A stretch of 64,000 bases of DNA. Source: Azospirillum ramasamyi. GTDB taxonomy: Bacteria > Pseudomonadota > Alphaproteobacteria > Azospirillales > Azospirillaceae. Numbering within the stretch: the stretch's first letter is position 1; every line of letters begins with the position of its first letter. The DNA lies in the NCBI RefSeq assembly GCF_003233655.1, contig NZ_CP029832.1, positions 62,001 to 126,000 on the forward strand, in the 5' to 3' direction. The notes under the pieces are model-generated. The model was given only the letters and a program-made list of their open reading frames with translations, was not told where the DNA came from and ran no database searches. Position numbers and translations under genes: made by a program. Shown in pieces: positions 1 through 9,035 of this stretch.

Positions 1-1060
1 TCTGCGGGCTGCCGGGGATCAGCCCGTTGCGCAGGGCCAGAACGCTGACGATCGCCTCGACGATGCCGGCGGCGCCCAGCGTGTGCCCGGTATAGCCCTT
101 GGTCGAACTGACCGGGGTGCGGGTGCCGAGCAGCTCCGTGATGGCACGGTCCTCCGCCGCGTCGCCATAGGTGGTCGCGGTGCCGTGCAGGTTGACGTAG
201 TCGATGTCTCGAGGCTGCAGGCCGGCATCGGCCAGCGCCCGCTCCATCGCCAGCCGCGCGCCCAGCCCCTCCGGGTGCGGGGTCGACATGTGGTGGGCGT
301 CGTTGCTTTCGCCGGCCCCCAGCAGATGGACGCTCCCCGGCACCGGTCTGAACGCCGCGCGCTCCAGCAGGGCGAAGCCGGCGCCTTCACCCAGCGAGAC
401 GCCGCTGCGCTGCGCGTCGAACGGCCGGCAGGGGGTGGGAGAGACCAGTTCGAGCGAATGGAAACCATAGAGCGTGGTCAGGCACAGGCTGTCGGCCCCG
501 CCGACCACCGCCGCATCGCACAGGCTGGCCGCGATCATGCGGGCGGCATTGGCGAAGACCTTCGACGTGGTGGCGCAGGCCGACGAGACGACGAAGGCCG
601 GTCCCTCCAGCCCCAGGCGGCGGCGAACGAAATCGGCAAGGGAGCCGGTGCTGTGGGTGGTTGCGAAGCTGAAGTCGGCGGGGAGGGCGCCGGTCTGCGG
701 GTCGCGCGCTCGGAAGGCCAGTTCCGCCGACAGGATGCCGGAGGTGCTGGTGCCGAGGAAGACGCCGATCCGGTGCGCGCCGTAGCGTTCCCGTGCCGCA
801 GCGACCGCTTCGGCGAAGCCGTCCTGGCGTAACGCCAAGTCGGCCAGCCGGTTGTTGCGGCATTCATAGCCGGCAAGCTCCATCGGCAGACGGATATCGT
901 CCAGCCCCTCCACCTCGCCGATGTGGGTGTCGAGCGTGACCGTCTCGAAACTGCAAGGCTTCAAGCCGCCACGGCCATTGCGCAGAGCATCCAGTGTGGC
1001 CTCCAGCCCGGCTCCGAGGCTGCTGACGATGCTCATATGGCTTACGGCAAGTGACTGCAC
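1..1060 (-). CDS. Beta-ketoacyl-ACP synthase (FabF-like), partial, APE-type cluster
   Basis: Condensing enzyme that would extend an ACP-bound chain by decarboxylative Claisen condensation in the cytoplasm. The translation carries the thiolase-fold catalytic triad: Cys about 162 in VVSSACATTSK, His about 292 in NLHGTATTYGD and His about 326 in STKGYTGHTLGAAG, with spacing normal for FabF. The frame runs off the left edge, so the C-terminus is missing. I chose GTG at 1060 because it gives LAVSHMSIVSSLGAG, which aligns with the usual ketosynthase N-terminus. ATG at 1036 is the alternative; neither has a strong ribosome-binding site. It follows the methyltransferase by 79 bases on the same strand and is the last visible gene of the aryl-polyene-like operon (ApeO/ApeR class). 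The family is certain; which of the two APE synthases it is cannot be decided here. Confidence 0.9.
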   Translation of the reverse strand, partial: MQSLAVSHMSIVSSLGAGLEATLDALRNGRGGLKPCSFETVTLDTHIGEVEGLDDIRLPMELAGYECRNNRLADLALRQDGFAEAVAAARERYGAHRIGVFLGTSTSGILSAELAFRARDPQTGALPADFSFATTHSTGSLADFVRRRLGLEGPAFVVSSACATTSKVFANAARMIAASLCDAAVVGGADSLCLTTLYGFHSLELVSPTPCRPFDAQRSGVSLGEGAGFALLERAAFRPVPGSVHLLGAGESNDAHHMSTPHPEGLGARLAMERALADAGLQPRDIDYVNLHGTATTYGDAAEDRAITELLGTRTPVSSTKGYTGHTLGAAGIVEAIVSVLALRNGLIPGSPQ

Positions 1061-1139
1061 GATGAAATTCTTATGAATGTTGAGCGGGTCTATGGTCGGG
1101 CTGCGGTTTCATTGTGGATCGAATGCTAACATCCGCAAT

Positions 1140-1880
1140 TTAACGCGAGGAAGGGCAAAAATGGTCTGGATCGCTGCTTCGGCGGGCTATGAACAAGGTG
1201 TTGGCGAAGGGTGTGCCCTGGCTCATCGGCAGGGCCGTGGCGGTCAGACCCAGCCCGTTCAACAGCAATAGCCACTCAGCCGAAGGGCGGTAGGTCAGGA
1301 TTTGCCGCCATTGGCCACGTGCGGTGCAGGCCGCCTGCTCGGCCCAGCGGGTGACATGGAAAGGCAGGCCGCCGCCGGCATCCGCCTCCCTCAACAGCAG
1401 AAGGCCGCCCGGCGCCAGCGCCTCGGCGCAGCGGGCCAGCACAGCCGCCTGCTCCGCCGGGTTCAGATAGAGAAGCACGTCCAGGATGACGATGGCGTCG
1501 CTGGGCGGCAGTTCGGTCTCGCGGATGTCACCGTGGCTGACGGCATCCGCGCCCAGCGCCGTGCTGGCGATCCGGACCCGCCGGGGCGACAGTTCCACCC
1601 CCCTCGTGGCGAGGTCGGTGGGCGGGGTCGGCCAGTCCGCCGGCCAGTCGCCGGAGGCGTGCCGCTCGGCCGCCGCGCGCAGCAGCGCCGTAAGCACCCC
1701 CTGTCCGCAGCCGAGGTCGAGCAGCCGGCCTTGGGCGGGGAGCAGCGGTCGGCTCAGGAGATGGCGGAAGACGGGGTCGCCTGCGAGCTTGCCCTTGGCG
1801 AAATGCCAGGCGTAGCGGTCACAGGCGCGGTAGGGCCGGGCGGCGGCGGTCACCAGTTCCCGGAAGACGGCGTCAGACAT
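1140..1880 (-). CDS. SAM-dependent class I methyltransferase of the APE-type cluster
   Basis: Probable methyltransferase of about 246 residues. Motif I is LLDLGCGQGVLT, followed by an acidic residue in GVELSPRRV and motif IV-like AIVILDVLLYLN, the standard Rossmann SAM fold. The start at 1880 is preferred over 1892 because GGAGGGGAAG lies just before it. The start overlaps the deacetylase stop by 8 nt (ATGTCTGA), which implies translational coupling. APE clusters often carry a methyltransferase (ApeB class) acting on the aryl head group, so that role is inferred from context only. No transmembrane segment is seen. Confidence 0.8.
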   Translation of the reverse strand: MSDAVFRELVTAAARPYRACDRYAWHFAKGKLAGDPVFRHLLSRPLLPAQGRLLDLGCGQGVLTALLRAAAERHASGDWPADWPTPPTDLATRGVELSPRRVRIASTALGADAVSHGDIRETELPPSDAIVILDVLLYLNPAEQAAVLARCAEALAPGGLLLLREADAGGGLPFHVTRWAEQAACTARGQWRQILTYRPSAEWLLLLNGLGLTATALPMSQGTPFANTLFIARRSSDPDHFCPSSR

Positions 1881-2697
1881 CTTCCCCTCCATCGGGGGCC
1901 ACCCCCTCCAGCGATACGGCCGTCAATCCCTGCGCGGCCAGACGGGCGAGCAGGCGCGGCAGCACCGTCAGAACCACCGGCCGGCCGGCACGGTCGCGGG
2001 CGGCGGAGCCGTCATGCAGCATCAGCAGGTCGCCGGGCCCGAGCCCGCGGAGCAGGCGCCGTTCAACCGCCGCCGGATCGCGCCGCACCGCATCGAAGCC
2101 GCGCCGGGTCCAGGTCGCCAGACGCAGGCCGAACCCGGCGAGGACGGGGTCGAGCAGGGGATTGCGCAGCCCGGCCGGCGGCTTGAAGAAGCGTGGCGGC
2201 CGGCCGGCGAGACCGGTCAGGAGCCGCTGCGCCTCCCCCACCTCGCGGCGGATCCCGCGCATGCCCATGGCGGCGAAGCGGTGGGAATGGTGCCAGCTGT
2301 GGTTCTCCACCGTGTGGCCGCGACCGATGATGGCCTCGATCAGGGCGGGGTGGCGGGCGGCGCGGTCGGCGATGCAGAAGAAGCTGGCGCGGACGCCCGC
2401 ACGGTCGAGCAGGTCGAGGACGGCGGGCGTCACTTCCGGGTCGGGGCCGTCGTCGAAGCAGAGGCCGACCTGACCAAGCCGGGCATTGGCCTCCGGCAGA
2501 CGGCGCAGGTTGGGGCCTAGCAGGCTGCTGCGCGGCCAGAGCCCGATGGCTCCCAGCAGGGCGTGGTTGCCCGCCACCGCGCCCAGCGCCCAGGGCCAGG
2601 ATGCCGGTGCCGCCGCGAAGCTGGCCGCGGCGGCGGCATGCAGAAGGGCGGAGGCCCGCAGCAAAGGGGCCGGGCGCCAGCGCATCCGGTCAGGCAT
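1873..2697 (-). CDS. Polysaccharide deacetylase family (NodB homology) protein
   Basis: Metal-dependent deacetylase-like protein of 274 residues. The NodB motifs are in order: FDDGPDP at 81-87 (catalytic Asp and metal Asp), HSWHH at 133-137 (metal His pair), RPPRFFKPPAG, and LLMLHDG near the C-terminus with the catalytic His. The first 60 residues are Ala-rich and hydrophobic, so it is probably anchored in or facing across the inner membrane. It overlaps the MMPL exporter stop by 8 nt and the methyltransferase start by 8 nt, so it belongs to the same transcript. Its substrate in a polyene-lipid cluster is unknown; it might deacylate a glycosylated or acetylated intermediate. The family call is firm and the role is inferred. 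Confidence 0.85.
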   Translation of the reverse strand: MPDRMRWRPAPLLRASALLHAAAAASFAAAPASWPWALGAVAGNHALLGAIGLWPRSSLLGPNLRRLPEANARLGQVGLCFDDGPDPEVTPAVLDLLDRAGVRASFFCIADRAARHPALIEAIIGRGHTVENHSWHHSHRFAAMGMRGIRREVGEAQRLLTGLAGRPPRFFKPPAGLRNPLLDPVLAGFGLRLATWTRRGFDAVRRDPAAVERRLLRGLGPGDLLMLHDGSAARDRAGRPVVLTVLPRLLARLAAQGLTAVSLEGVAPDGGEDV

Positions 2698-5077
2698 GTC
2701 CCTCCGCCTCCCGTGCGGCGGCGGTGTCCTGCCGGCTCAGCACCGCGGCGAAGGCGAGGCTGAGGAAGGCGCCGATGGCGACGGTCATGCCGATGCCCTG
2801 CAGGACGGGGATGCCGGAAAAGGCGAGCGTACCGAAGCCGATTACGGTGCAGAGATTGGCGATCGCGACCGACGCGACCGTGCGCTCGCGCAAGGCCGCG
2901 GACGGTTCCCGCCGCTCGAAGAGCAGCGAATAATTGGACCCCACCCCGACCACCAGCAGCAGCCCGACCAGATGGAAGATCGACAGCGCCTGCCCCAACG
3001 CCGTCAGAATCGCCATGGTGACGACCACCGCCGCCGCCAGCGGCATCACCGCCATCACCAGCGACCGCAGGGAGCGGAGCGCCGCCGCCAGCAGCAGTGT
3101 GATGGCGGCCGCACCCAGCACCGCCAGTGTCAGCGCCTCCTGCCGGTAAGTGCGGTAAAGGTGGTCGGATTCCTCCTTCAGGTTCAGCAGGACGGCTCCG
3201 CGCGCTGCCACCTCGCCGGCGACCCGGGCGGCGAGGGCCTGCGGGTCGGACACGCCGCGCAAGGGCAGCATGGCCGTCCAGCCGTCTCCATTGCGGACCA
3301 GAAGGGAGTCGAGCTTCAGTTTCATGCTGGTGCCGTCCAGGCTGGCCGGGGTCAGCAGCGGCATGGTCCTGGCCTTTTCGACATCGGTCAGGAAGGGGGC
3401 GAAGGCGTCGGGACGGAAGGGCAGGCCCTGCAGCGCCTCGTTCAGCGCCGCGCGCAGGGTGTCGGGCGGCGGCAGGGCGGCTTGGCGCGCACGCTGGGTC
3501 GCCTGGCTCGGCAGCGTCAGTGCGGGAGAGTCGTAGCCGGCGATCAGACGGTCGCGGGCCAGGGCCTCCAGCGGGGCGGCCAGCCGCTCGGCGGCGACCA
3601 AGGCCTCGTCCGCCGTGGCGCCGCCGGTGACCAGCAGATGGCCGGCGTCGGGCGCGCCGAGATCGCGGCGCAGCGCCTCGTCCAGCGTCTGGTCGGCTTC
3701 CGCCACCGGGCTCAGGCTCGACAGCTCCGCCGACCAGACGGCCGGACCCTGGTGGACCAGCCACGCCAGCGAAAGCAGCGTTGCGGCGGCGAGGGGCAGG
3801 CGCAGGGCCGGGGCCGCGCCGGTCAGCGCGGTCAGTACCGGCGCCAGCCGCGCCGGCCGCTCCGTCGAATAGCCCTCCGGCAAGAGGGCCGGCAGCACCC
3901 AGCGGGTGACGGCCAGCGCCACCAGCAGCCCGGTGATGGAGAAGAGGCCGAGCTGCGCCAGCCCGCTGAAGCTGGAGACCAGCATCGCTCCGAAACCGAC
4001 GATGGAGGTCGCCACCCCGAGCAGAAGCGTCGGCCAGATGCGCAGCAGCGTCCGCCGCGCCGGGCTGCCCGGCTGGGTCTGGGTGAAGAGATAGATGGCG
4101 TAATCGACGCTCTCGCCCAGCAGGGTGACGCCGAAGCCCAGCGTGATGCCATGCACCGTGCCGAAGCCCAGCCCGACCGCCGCCACGCCGGCCAGCGCGC
4201 CGGTCGCCGCCGGCAGCAGCGACAGCGCCAGCACGCGCAGGGACCGGTAGACCAGCAGCATCACCCCGGCGACCAGCAGCGTCGCGGTGATGGAGGCGCG
4301 GGTCGCATCCGCTTCGATCCGGTCGCGCGTCTGGACCGAGAACACGCCCGGCCCGGTCATCACCAGCCGCGCGGCGTCGTCGGTTCCCCGGACCTGATCG
4401 AACGCGCCCTGGATCAGGTCCAGCGTCTTCTGCTGGGCGTCGAGGTCGAAGCCGGGGGCGGTCGTCTGCACCAGCAGCAGGGCCCGCGCCCCGTCCGGCG
4501 AAACCCATACCCCGTCGCGGCTGGCCGGGCCGGCGGCGCCGTCCAGCATCCGGTCGGTCAGGCGCAGGATTTCGGCGGTGGGATCGGCGGGCAGGGCCTG
4601 CTTCAGGAACATCCCCGCAGGGGATTGCAGCAGGCGCAGGTCGTTCTCCAAGGCCTGCCGCAGCCCGTCGGCAGTGAAGCGGTCGGGGGTGACGGCGGGG
4701 CTGAGCAGATAGCGGTTGCTCCAGAGATAGGCGCCGTCGGCGCCGCGCCCGGTCCGCTCGCCGTTCTCCACCGTGGCTACCAGCGGGTTGCCGCGCAGCC
4801 GGGCGGCGAGGCCTCGGCTGAGGCCGGTCAGCCGGTCGGGGGCGTCGCCCTCTATCGCAACCAGGATCAGCCGCGAGACGACGCCGTCACGCAGCTGATC
4901 GACCAGCAATTGCTGGGCCGGGGACGGCGAGCGGGGCAGGAAGGCGGAAAGGTCGGCGGTGACGGGCGTGCGCGCCACCAGCAGCCCGCAGGCGATCAGC
5001 CCGGCCAGCCACAGCGCGATGCCCCATCCGGCGCCCCGCCCGGCCCACCATCGGCTCCGTCGCACCGCACCGGTCAT
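2690..5077 (-). CDS. MMPL/RND-family lipid exporter, ApeM-like
   Basis: Large inner-membrane transporter of 795 residues with the RND-like duplicated topology. A first helix at about 16-35 is followed by a periplasmic domain to about 250, five helices, a second periplasmic domain at about 450-620 and a final helix bundle ending near 785. MMPL proteins move lipids or lipid-linked polyketides; in aryl-polyene clusters the homologue (ApeM) is thought to move the finished lipid across the inner membrane. Its start overlaps the LolA-like gene by ATGA, and its stop overlaps the deacetylase by 8 nt. The pairing with a LolA-like carrier fits handover to the periplasm. Function is inferred from family and context. 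Confidence 0.85.
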   Translation of the reverse strand: MTGAVRRSRWWAGRGAGWGIALWLAGLIACGLLVARTPVTADLSAFLPRSPSPAQQLLVDQLRDGVVSRLILVAIEGDAPDRLTGLSRGLAARLRGNPLVATVENGERTGRGADGAYLWSNRYLLSPAVTPDRFTADGLRQALENDLRLLQSPAGMFLKQALPADPTAEILRLTDRMLDGAAGPASRDGVWVSPDGARALLLVQTTAPGFDLDAQQKTLDLIQGAFDQVRGTDDAARLVMTGPGVFSVQTRDRIEADATRASITATLLVAGVMLLVYRSLRVLALSLLPAATGALAGVAAVGLGFGTVHGITLGFGVTLLGESVDYAIYLFTQTQPGSPARRTLLRIWPTLLLGVATSIVGFGAMLVSSFSGLAQLGLFSITGLLVALAVTRWVLPALLPEGYSTERPARLAPVLTALTGAAPALRLPLAAATLLSLAWLVHQGPAVWSAELSSLSPVAEADQTLDEALRRDLGAPDAGHLLVTGGATADEALVAAERLAAPLEALARDRLIAGYDSPALTLPSQATQRARQAALPPPDTLRAALNEALQGLPFRPDAFAPFLTDVEKARTMPLLTPASLDGTSMKLKLDSLLVRNGDGWTAMLPLRGVSDPQALAARVAGEVAARGAVLLNLKEESDHLYRTYRQEALTLAVLGAAAITLLLAAALRSLRSLVMAVMPLAAAVVVTMAILTALGQALSIFHLVGLLLVVGVGSNYSLLFERREPSAALRERTVASVAIANLCTVIGFGTLAFSGIPVLQGIGMTVAIGAFLSLAFAAVLSRQDTAAAREAEGHA

Positions 5078-5679
5078 GCGGGGCCCGGCTGGATGGTCAT
5101 GACCGAGCGGTCGCCGTCGGCCTGCAGGATCTCGATCCGGCGGATCGCGGCCTCCCGCCCGGCGATGACGATGCGCTGCACCGTCGCGCGCGCCTCATCC
5201 GCCCGAGGGGTCAGCTGCATGCGCCAGTCCTGCGCCGTGCCCTCCAGCACCACCTCGTAGAAGCGCATGATGGTCGGCACGTCGCCGCGCAGGGTCGCGC
5301 GGATGCTCTCCACATAGGTTTGGATTTCCGGCATGGCGGATACCGCCAGCGTGCGCGACGCCCCGTCGGCCTGGGTCAGCGTCAGCCGGTCGCCGTCCAG
5401 CCGCAGGCTTTCCGCCTGGGGCTGCAGCGTGCGCTTTTCCAGAAAGTCCGGCCGCCGGTAGGTCAGCGTGCCGCTGCTCTCCATCGGGGCATTCAGCAGG
5501 CTGAACTCGCGCGTCTCGACGAAGCGGGCGTTGGAACTGCCGATGGCGGCGAAACGGGCGAACAGATCCTCCAGGCCCCAGGGCTCCGCCGCCATGGCGG
5601 AAAGGGCGGAGCCGGCAAGCAGGATCGCGGCCAGCCCTGCGGAGATCAGGCGCCGGCCCGCTCTATTTCCAGAAATCAT
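5074..5679 (-). CDS. LolA-like outer-membrane lipoprotein carrier protein, ApeL class
   Basis: Periplasmic carrier of 201 residues. It has a clear Sec signal peptide (basic start GNRAGRRL, hydrophobic AGLAAILLAGSALS, likely cleavage after AMA) and a LolA-type beta-rich body with FARFAAIGSSNARFVETREF near the mature N-terminus. LolA proteins carry lipidated cargo between the membranes; in APE clusters a LolA paralogue next to the MMPL protein is thought to carry the polyene lipid. The start lies 17 nt inside the acyltransferase gene, and the stop shares ATGA with the MMPL start, so expression is coupled. It is more divergent than housekeeping LolA. Confidence 0.82.
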   Translation of the reverse strand: MISGNRAGRRLISAGLAAILLAGSALSAMAAEPWGLEDLFARFAAIGSSNARFVETREFSLLNAPMESSGTLTYRRPDFLEKRTLQPQAESLRLDGDRLTLTQADGASRTLAVSAMPEIQTYVESIRATLRGDVPTIMRFYEVVLEGTAQDWRMQLTPRADEARATVQRIVIAGREAAIRRIEILQADGDRSVMTIQPGPA

Positions 5680-6637
5680 AGAAGTTGAACCAGTTGTAGG
5701 GGGCGGAGCGGGCGTAATGCTCCAGCCGGTCGGCGAATCGGCCGGCGGCCCAGCGTACCAGACCCGGACGGTCCTGCACCGGCCAGTCCTGCACCCGCGT
5801 GTCGGAGAAATCGGCGACCCGCTCGAAATGGACGTCGTAGCGCCGGCCGCCCCGGTAGATGCCGACCATCAGCACCACCGGCCGTTTCAGCATCGCCGCC
5901 AGTTGGAACGGACCCAGGGCGAAGCCGGCCGGCTGGCCCAGGAAGGGCAGGCGGACCTCCTCCTCCCCATCCAGTGTGCGGTCGGCCAGCATGCCGACGA
6001 AATGGCCCTGGTCCAGCCGCTCGCGCACCCGCAGCATCGAATCCGGCCGGCCGAGCCCGATCACCTCCATCGACAGCGCCGGGTTGATGGCGTTGAGGAC
6101 CGAATTGATCTTGCGCGCATTCTCCTCGTACATCACCAGACTGACGCGTAGGTTCTTCTGGCGGTGGCCCAGCATGCGGATCGCCTCGAAGCTGCCCATG
6201 TGGGCGCCGAGCAGCAGGCAGCCCTCGCCCCGCTCCATCAGGTCGATGAGGATGTCCTCGCCATGGACGCGGATGTCGAAACCGTCGGTCTGGTCGTTCA
6301 GGAAGAAGACCCGGTCGAGCAGGCAGGCGGCGAAGACGTGATAATGGCGGAACAGGTCGCCGAAGCCGGGTGGCCGTCCCAGCGCCTTGGACAGGAACAG
6401 CGCCGAGGCGACGCGCGGCTTGCGCGAGAACAGCACGAAATAGAGGCAGATCGGGTAGAGCAGCAGCCTTGCCGCCCGCCGGCCGAGCCGCAGGGCCACC
6501 CAGACGATGAACTTGATCGCCGCCGTCGTGCTGCGCTCCGGCCGGTTCATCCACTCCTTGCGGCGGCGCGGCGACGGCGGGGCGATGGGGGAGGCCGTGG
6601 CGTCCGCTGCCGGCTTCGCGCGCAGGGGAAGCTTCAT
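5663..6637 (-). CDS. LpxL/HtrB-like lysophospholipid acyltransferase of the APE-type cluster
   Basis: Predicted inner-membrane acyltransferase of about 324 residues. It has the LPLAT signature HMGSFE (HX4E) in LLLGAHMGSFEAIRML, and a hydrophobic stretch LLLYPICLYFVLF near the N-terminus as in LpxL. The family transfers acyl chains from ACP or CoA to a lipid; here it would place the polyene chain on a membrane anchor, as proposed for APE acyltransferases. ATG at 6637 is chosen because it forms an ATGA overlap with the dehydratase stop; an upstream extension is possible but has no support. It overlaps the LolA-like gene by 17 nt. Confidence 0.83.
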   Translation of the reverse strand: MKLPLRAKPAADATASPIAPPSPRRRKEWMNRPERSTTAAIKFIVWVALRLGRRAARLLLYPICLYFVLFSRKPRVASALFLSKALGRPPGFGDLFRHYHVFAACLLDRVFFLNDQTDGFDIRVHGEDILIDLMERGEGCLLLGAHMGSFEAIRMLGHRQKNLRVSLVMYEENARKINSVLNAINPALSMEVIGLGRPDSMLRVRERLDQGHFVGMLADRTLDGEEEVRLPFLGQPAGFALGPFQLAAMLKRPVVLMVGIYRGGRRYDVHFERVADFSDTRVQDWPVQDRPGLVRWAAGRFADRLEHYARSAPYNWFNFYDFWK

Positions 6638-6957
6638 GAGGCCACGCTTTCCAGTGCCTCGCTGCCCATCGCCACGCTGCCGGTCATGACAGGGCTGCCC
6701 GCGACGCAGCCGGTGAAGGCGATGCCGCCGGCGGTTGCGGCTTGCCATTCGACCAGCATCCGGTCGCCCGGCCGGACCGGGCGCAGGAACTTGGCCGAGC
6801 GCAGCCGGAAGGGGCCGGGCCGGCGTCCCTCCGCCGCCGCGATGGCGGTCAGGGCAGCGTCGAGTAGCACGGCGCCCGGAATGACCGGATTGCCGGGGAA
6901 ATGCCCGGCGGCGGTGGGATGGTCGGCGGGGAAGCCGATGTCGGTCTGTCGAGGCAC
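6634..6957 (-). CDS. Hotdog-fold 3-hydroxyacyl-ACP dehydratase (FabZ/ApeI-like)
   Basis: Short hotdog protein of 107 residues. The FabZ-like signature HPTAAGHFPGNPVIPGAVLLD near its N-terminus contains the catalytic His of HFPG. It would dehydrate 3-hydroxyacyl-ACP to the trans-enoyl form, which builds the polyene when no enoyl reductase acts. The only sensible start is GTG at 6957, 11 nt after the ligase stop; the frame upstream shows no homology. It ends in ATGA overlap with the acyltransferase. In aryl-polyene biosynthesis ApeI pairs with a second hotdog, ApeP; the partner is not in the window and probably lies left of position 1. Confidence 0.82.
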   Translation of the reverse strand: MPRQTDIGFPADHPTAAGHFPGNPVIPGAVLLDAALTAIAAAEGRRPGPFRLRSAKFLRPVRPGDRMLVEWQAATAGGIAFTGCVAGSPVMTGSVAMGSEALESVAS

Positions 6958-6968
6958 GGTGGCGGCAC

Positions 6969-8333
6969 CTAGTCGCGTTGGGGGGTGGCGAGCATCCGCA
7001 GCAGCGCCTCCCGCGGCAGCTTGCCGGTCGGGTTGCGCGGCAGGGCGTCGACGAAGCGCAGCGGGCGCGGCAGGAAGACCGGGTCGATCCGCTCGCGCAG
7101 GCGGGCCAGCAGCGTCTCGGCGGTCAGACCCGGCGCCACCACCAGCGCGGCGAGGCGGGTGGTTCCGCTCCCCCCCTCGTTCGGCATGAAGAAGACGCCG
7201 TCCCTCACCCCCTCCACCGAGTTCAGATGGTGGTTGAGGAAGGCGAGCGAGCTGCGCTTGCCGGCGATGTTGACCTGATCGGCGGAGCGGCCGTGCAGGA
7301 TGAAGCGGGTATCGCTCTTCAGCTCGATCACGTCGGCCAGCAGGGTCTCGCCGTCCAGGAAGTCGCCCGATGCCCAGCTGCCCTGTTCGTCCTGGCGCAG
7401 GCGGATGCCGTCGATGCACAACCACTCCGCCGTGGCGCTGGTGCGGCGGACGGCGACCTGGCCGGTTTCCGAGCAGCCGTAGATCTCGTGCAGCGGCGCG
7501 CCCAACCTGGCCTCCGCGTCGATGGCCAGCTGCGGGGCGAGCGGCGCGGTGGCGCAGAGGATCAGGTCGAGCGGCGGCAGGGCGGTGCCGTCGGCGAGCA
7601 GGGCCTGCAGATGCACCGGCGTGGTCACCAGGATGCGGCGGCCGGGGAAGTCGCCGAGGCAGGCGGCGATGTCGGCCGGGAACAGCGGGCGGTTGGCGTG
7701 GAGGACCAGCCCATGCTGCATGGCCAGCAGGGCGACCGATTCCAGCCCGTACATGTGCTGGTGCGGCACGGTGCCGACCAGACCGGCGGCGCCCAGCCCG
7801 GCGATCCCGAGCGCGGTGCCGGCGCCATGGACGCTGCGCACCAGCGTTCCCCAGCTCTTGACCTGGGGCATCGGCCGGCCGGTGGAACCGGAGGTGAAGG
7901 CGATGGCCGCAACCTGATCGGCCGGGAAGGCGAGATCCCCGTCGAAGGGCGAGACGGCGGCGGACAGGCGGTCGAGGCCGCCTTGCGGCAGCGCTTCGAT
8001 GCAGGTCATGCCGGGATAGCCGGCCCCCGCATCGGTCAGGCAGACGAGGCCGGGATAGCTGTCCTCCAGCTGGCGCAGGGTGGCCGGCGTGTCGTTCGGC
8101 GGCAGCAGGCTGACCTGACGGCGCAGCAGCGCGGCCCCCAGCCCGACGGCGAAGCCCAGCCGGTCGGCGCACAGGTTCAGCACGAAGCCGCCCTCGGGCA
8201 GGCGCCGGGCCAGATCGCGCACCGCGGCGAGATAGCCCCGCACCGTCACCGGCCGGCCGTCGTGCCAGGCGAACAGGTCGTCGGGACCGCCGTGCCGGAT
8301 CAGGGGCAGGCGGGTGGTGGTCAGCATCGTCAT
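6969..8333 (-). CDS. AMP-dependent acyl/aryl-CoA or -ACP ligase, ApeH-like
   Basis: Adenylate-forming enzyme of 454 residues, short for the superfamily as is usual for ApeH. The ATP loop is TSGSTGRP at 147-154, the A5 motif is YGCSETGQVAVR, and the C-terminal NPTGKLPREALL supplies the catalytic Lys. It would activate the aryl starter (a hydroxycinnamate-type or benzoyl acid) or the acyl chain and load it on the ACP. It lies 24 nt after the ApeG-like gene on the same strand and 11 nt before the dehydratase. The starter substrate cannot be read from sequence. Confidence 0.83.
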   Translation of the reverse strand: MTMLTTTRLPLIRHGGPDDLFAWHDGRPVTVRGYLAAVRDLARRLPEGGFVLNLCADRLGFAVGLGAALLRRQVSLLPPNDTPATLRQLEDSYPGLVCLTDAGAGYPGMTCIEALPQGGLDRLSAAVSPFDGDLAFPADQVAAIAFTSGSTGRPMPQVKSWGTLVRSVHGAGTALGIAGLGAAGLVGTVPHQHMYGLESVALLAMQHGLVLHANRPLFPADIAACLGDFPGRRILVTTPVHLQALLADGTALPPLDLILCATAPLAPQLAIDAEARLGAPLHEIYGCSETGQVAVRRTSATAEWLCIDGIRLRQDEQGSWASGDFLDGETLLADVIELKSDTRFILHGRSADQVNIAGKRSSLAFLNHHLNSVEGVRDGVFFMPNEGGSGTTRLAALVVAPGLTAETLLARLRERIDPVFLPRPLRFVDALPRNPTGKLPREALLRMLATPQRD

Positions 8334-8357
8334 GGCAGGACCGTCATCATTGGGCCG

Positions 8358-9035
8358 TCATGGATTTGGCCGCTCCGAGAAGACGCGGACGACATCCGCG
8401 ATGGAGCTGTGGGAATGGTGCCGGAATTTCCGCAGCCGGTAGGCGTATTCGGCCAGGAACATCGCGGCCACCAGCGGCAGGTCCAGCACGTTGATGAAGA
8501 AGGACCAGACGGTGTCGGGGGCGAGGCGGAACAGCAGGGCGGACATCGCCAGCTGTCCGGCGAAGAACAGGCACCAGGCGATGGTGACGCGGCGGGTGTA
8601 GACCAGCATCTCGTCGGTCAGGGTGCCGCGGATGCGCCGCGCGATCCAGGTGATCAGCGGTTCCCGCCCGGCCAGCAGGGTTCGGCCGAACAGGACCAGC
8701 AGGCCGACATAGATGGTGGCGTGGCTGACCGCCGAGGCCGCCAGCAGCCCATCGCGGGCGGAGCGCCAGGACAGGAAGAGCAGGGCGATGCCGGCGGCCA
8801 GCGCCAGCCAGCGGAAACGGGGTGCGGCGCGGCTGACCGCCACGCCGGTCACAGCGGCTTGGACCAGCGCCAGGGCCATGGCGGTTTCGGCGTCCAGCTC
8901 GGCGACGATGGCGCCATGGAGCAGCAGGGGGTAGAGGGCGACCAGCGACAGGACGGCACCGACCGCGAGCGTGCTTCTGGCACCTCTTCCGGCTCCTCTG
9001 CCGCCTCCCCTGGCCTCTGCCGCGACCTCCGGCAT
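8358..9035 (-). CDS. COG4648-type polytopic membrane protein, ApeG-like
   Basis: Hydrophobic protein of 225 residues with about six membrane segments (for example LAVGAVLSLVALYPLLL near the N-terminus) and the conserved block FGRTLLAGREPLITWIARR followed by YTRRVTIAWCLFF. This pattern is typical of the ApeG/COG4648 family found only beside ACP and ligase genes of aryl-polyene clusters. The function is unknown; a membrane scaffold for the synthase has been suggested by context. Its start shares TGATG with the ACP stop. Confidence 0.8.
   Translation of the reverse strand: MPEVAAEARGGGRGAGRGARSTLAVGAVLSLVALYPLLLHGAIVAELDAETAMALALVQAAVTGVAVSRAAPRFRWLALAAGIALLFLSWRSARDGLLAASAVSHATIYVGLLVLFGRTLLAGREPLITWIARRIRGTLTDEMLVYTRRVTIAWCLFFAGQLAMSALLFRLAPDTVWSFFINVLDLPLVAAMFLAEYAYRLRKFRHHSHSSIADVVRVFSERPNP

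Noticed and set aside
2486..5260. Plus-strand open frame of 924 codons opposite the MMPL exporter
   Set aside because: Arg/Gln/Gly-rich low-complexity product with no family resemblance; a frame left open by high GC. The minus strand carries a full MMPL protein.
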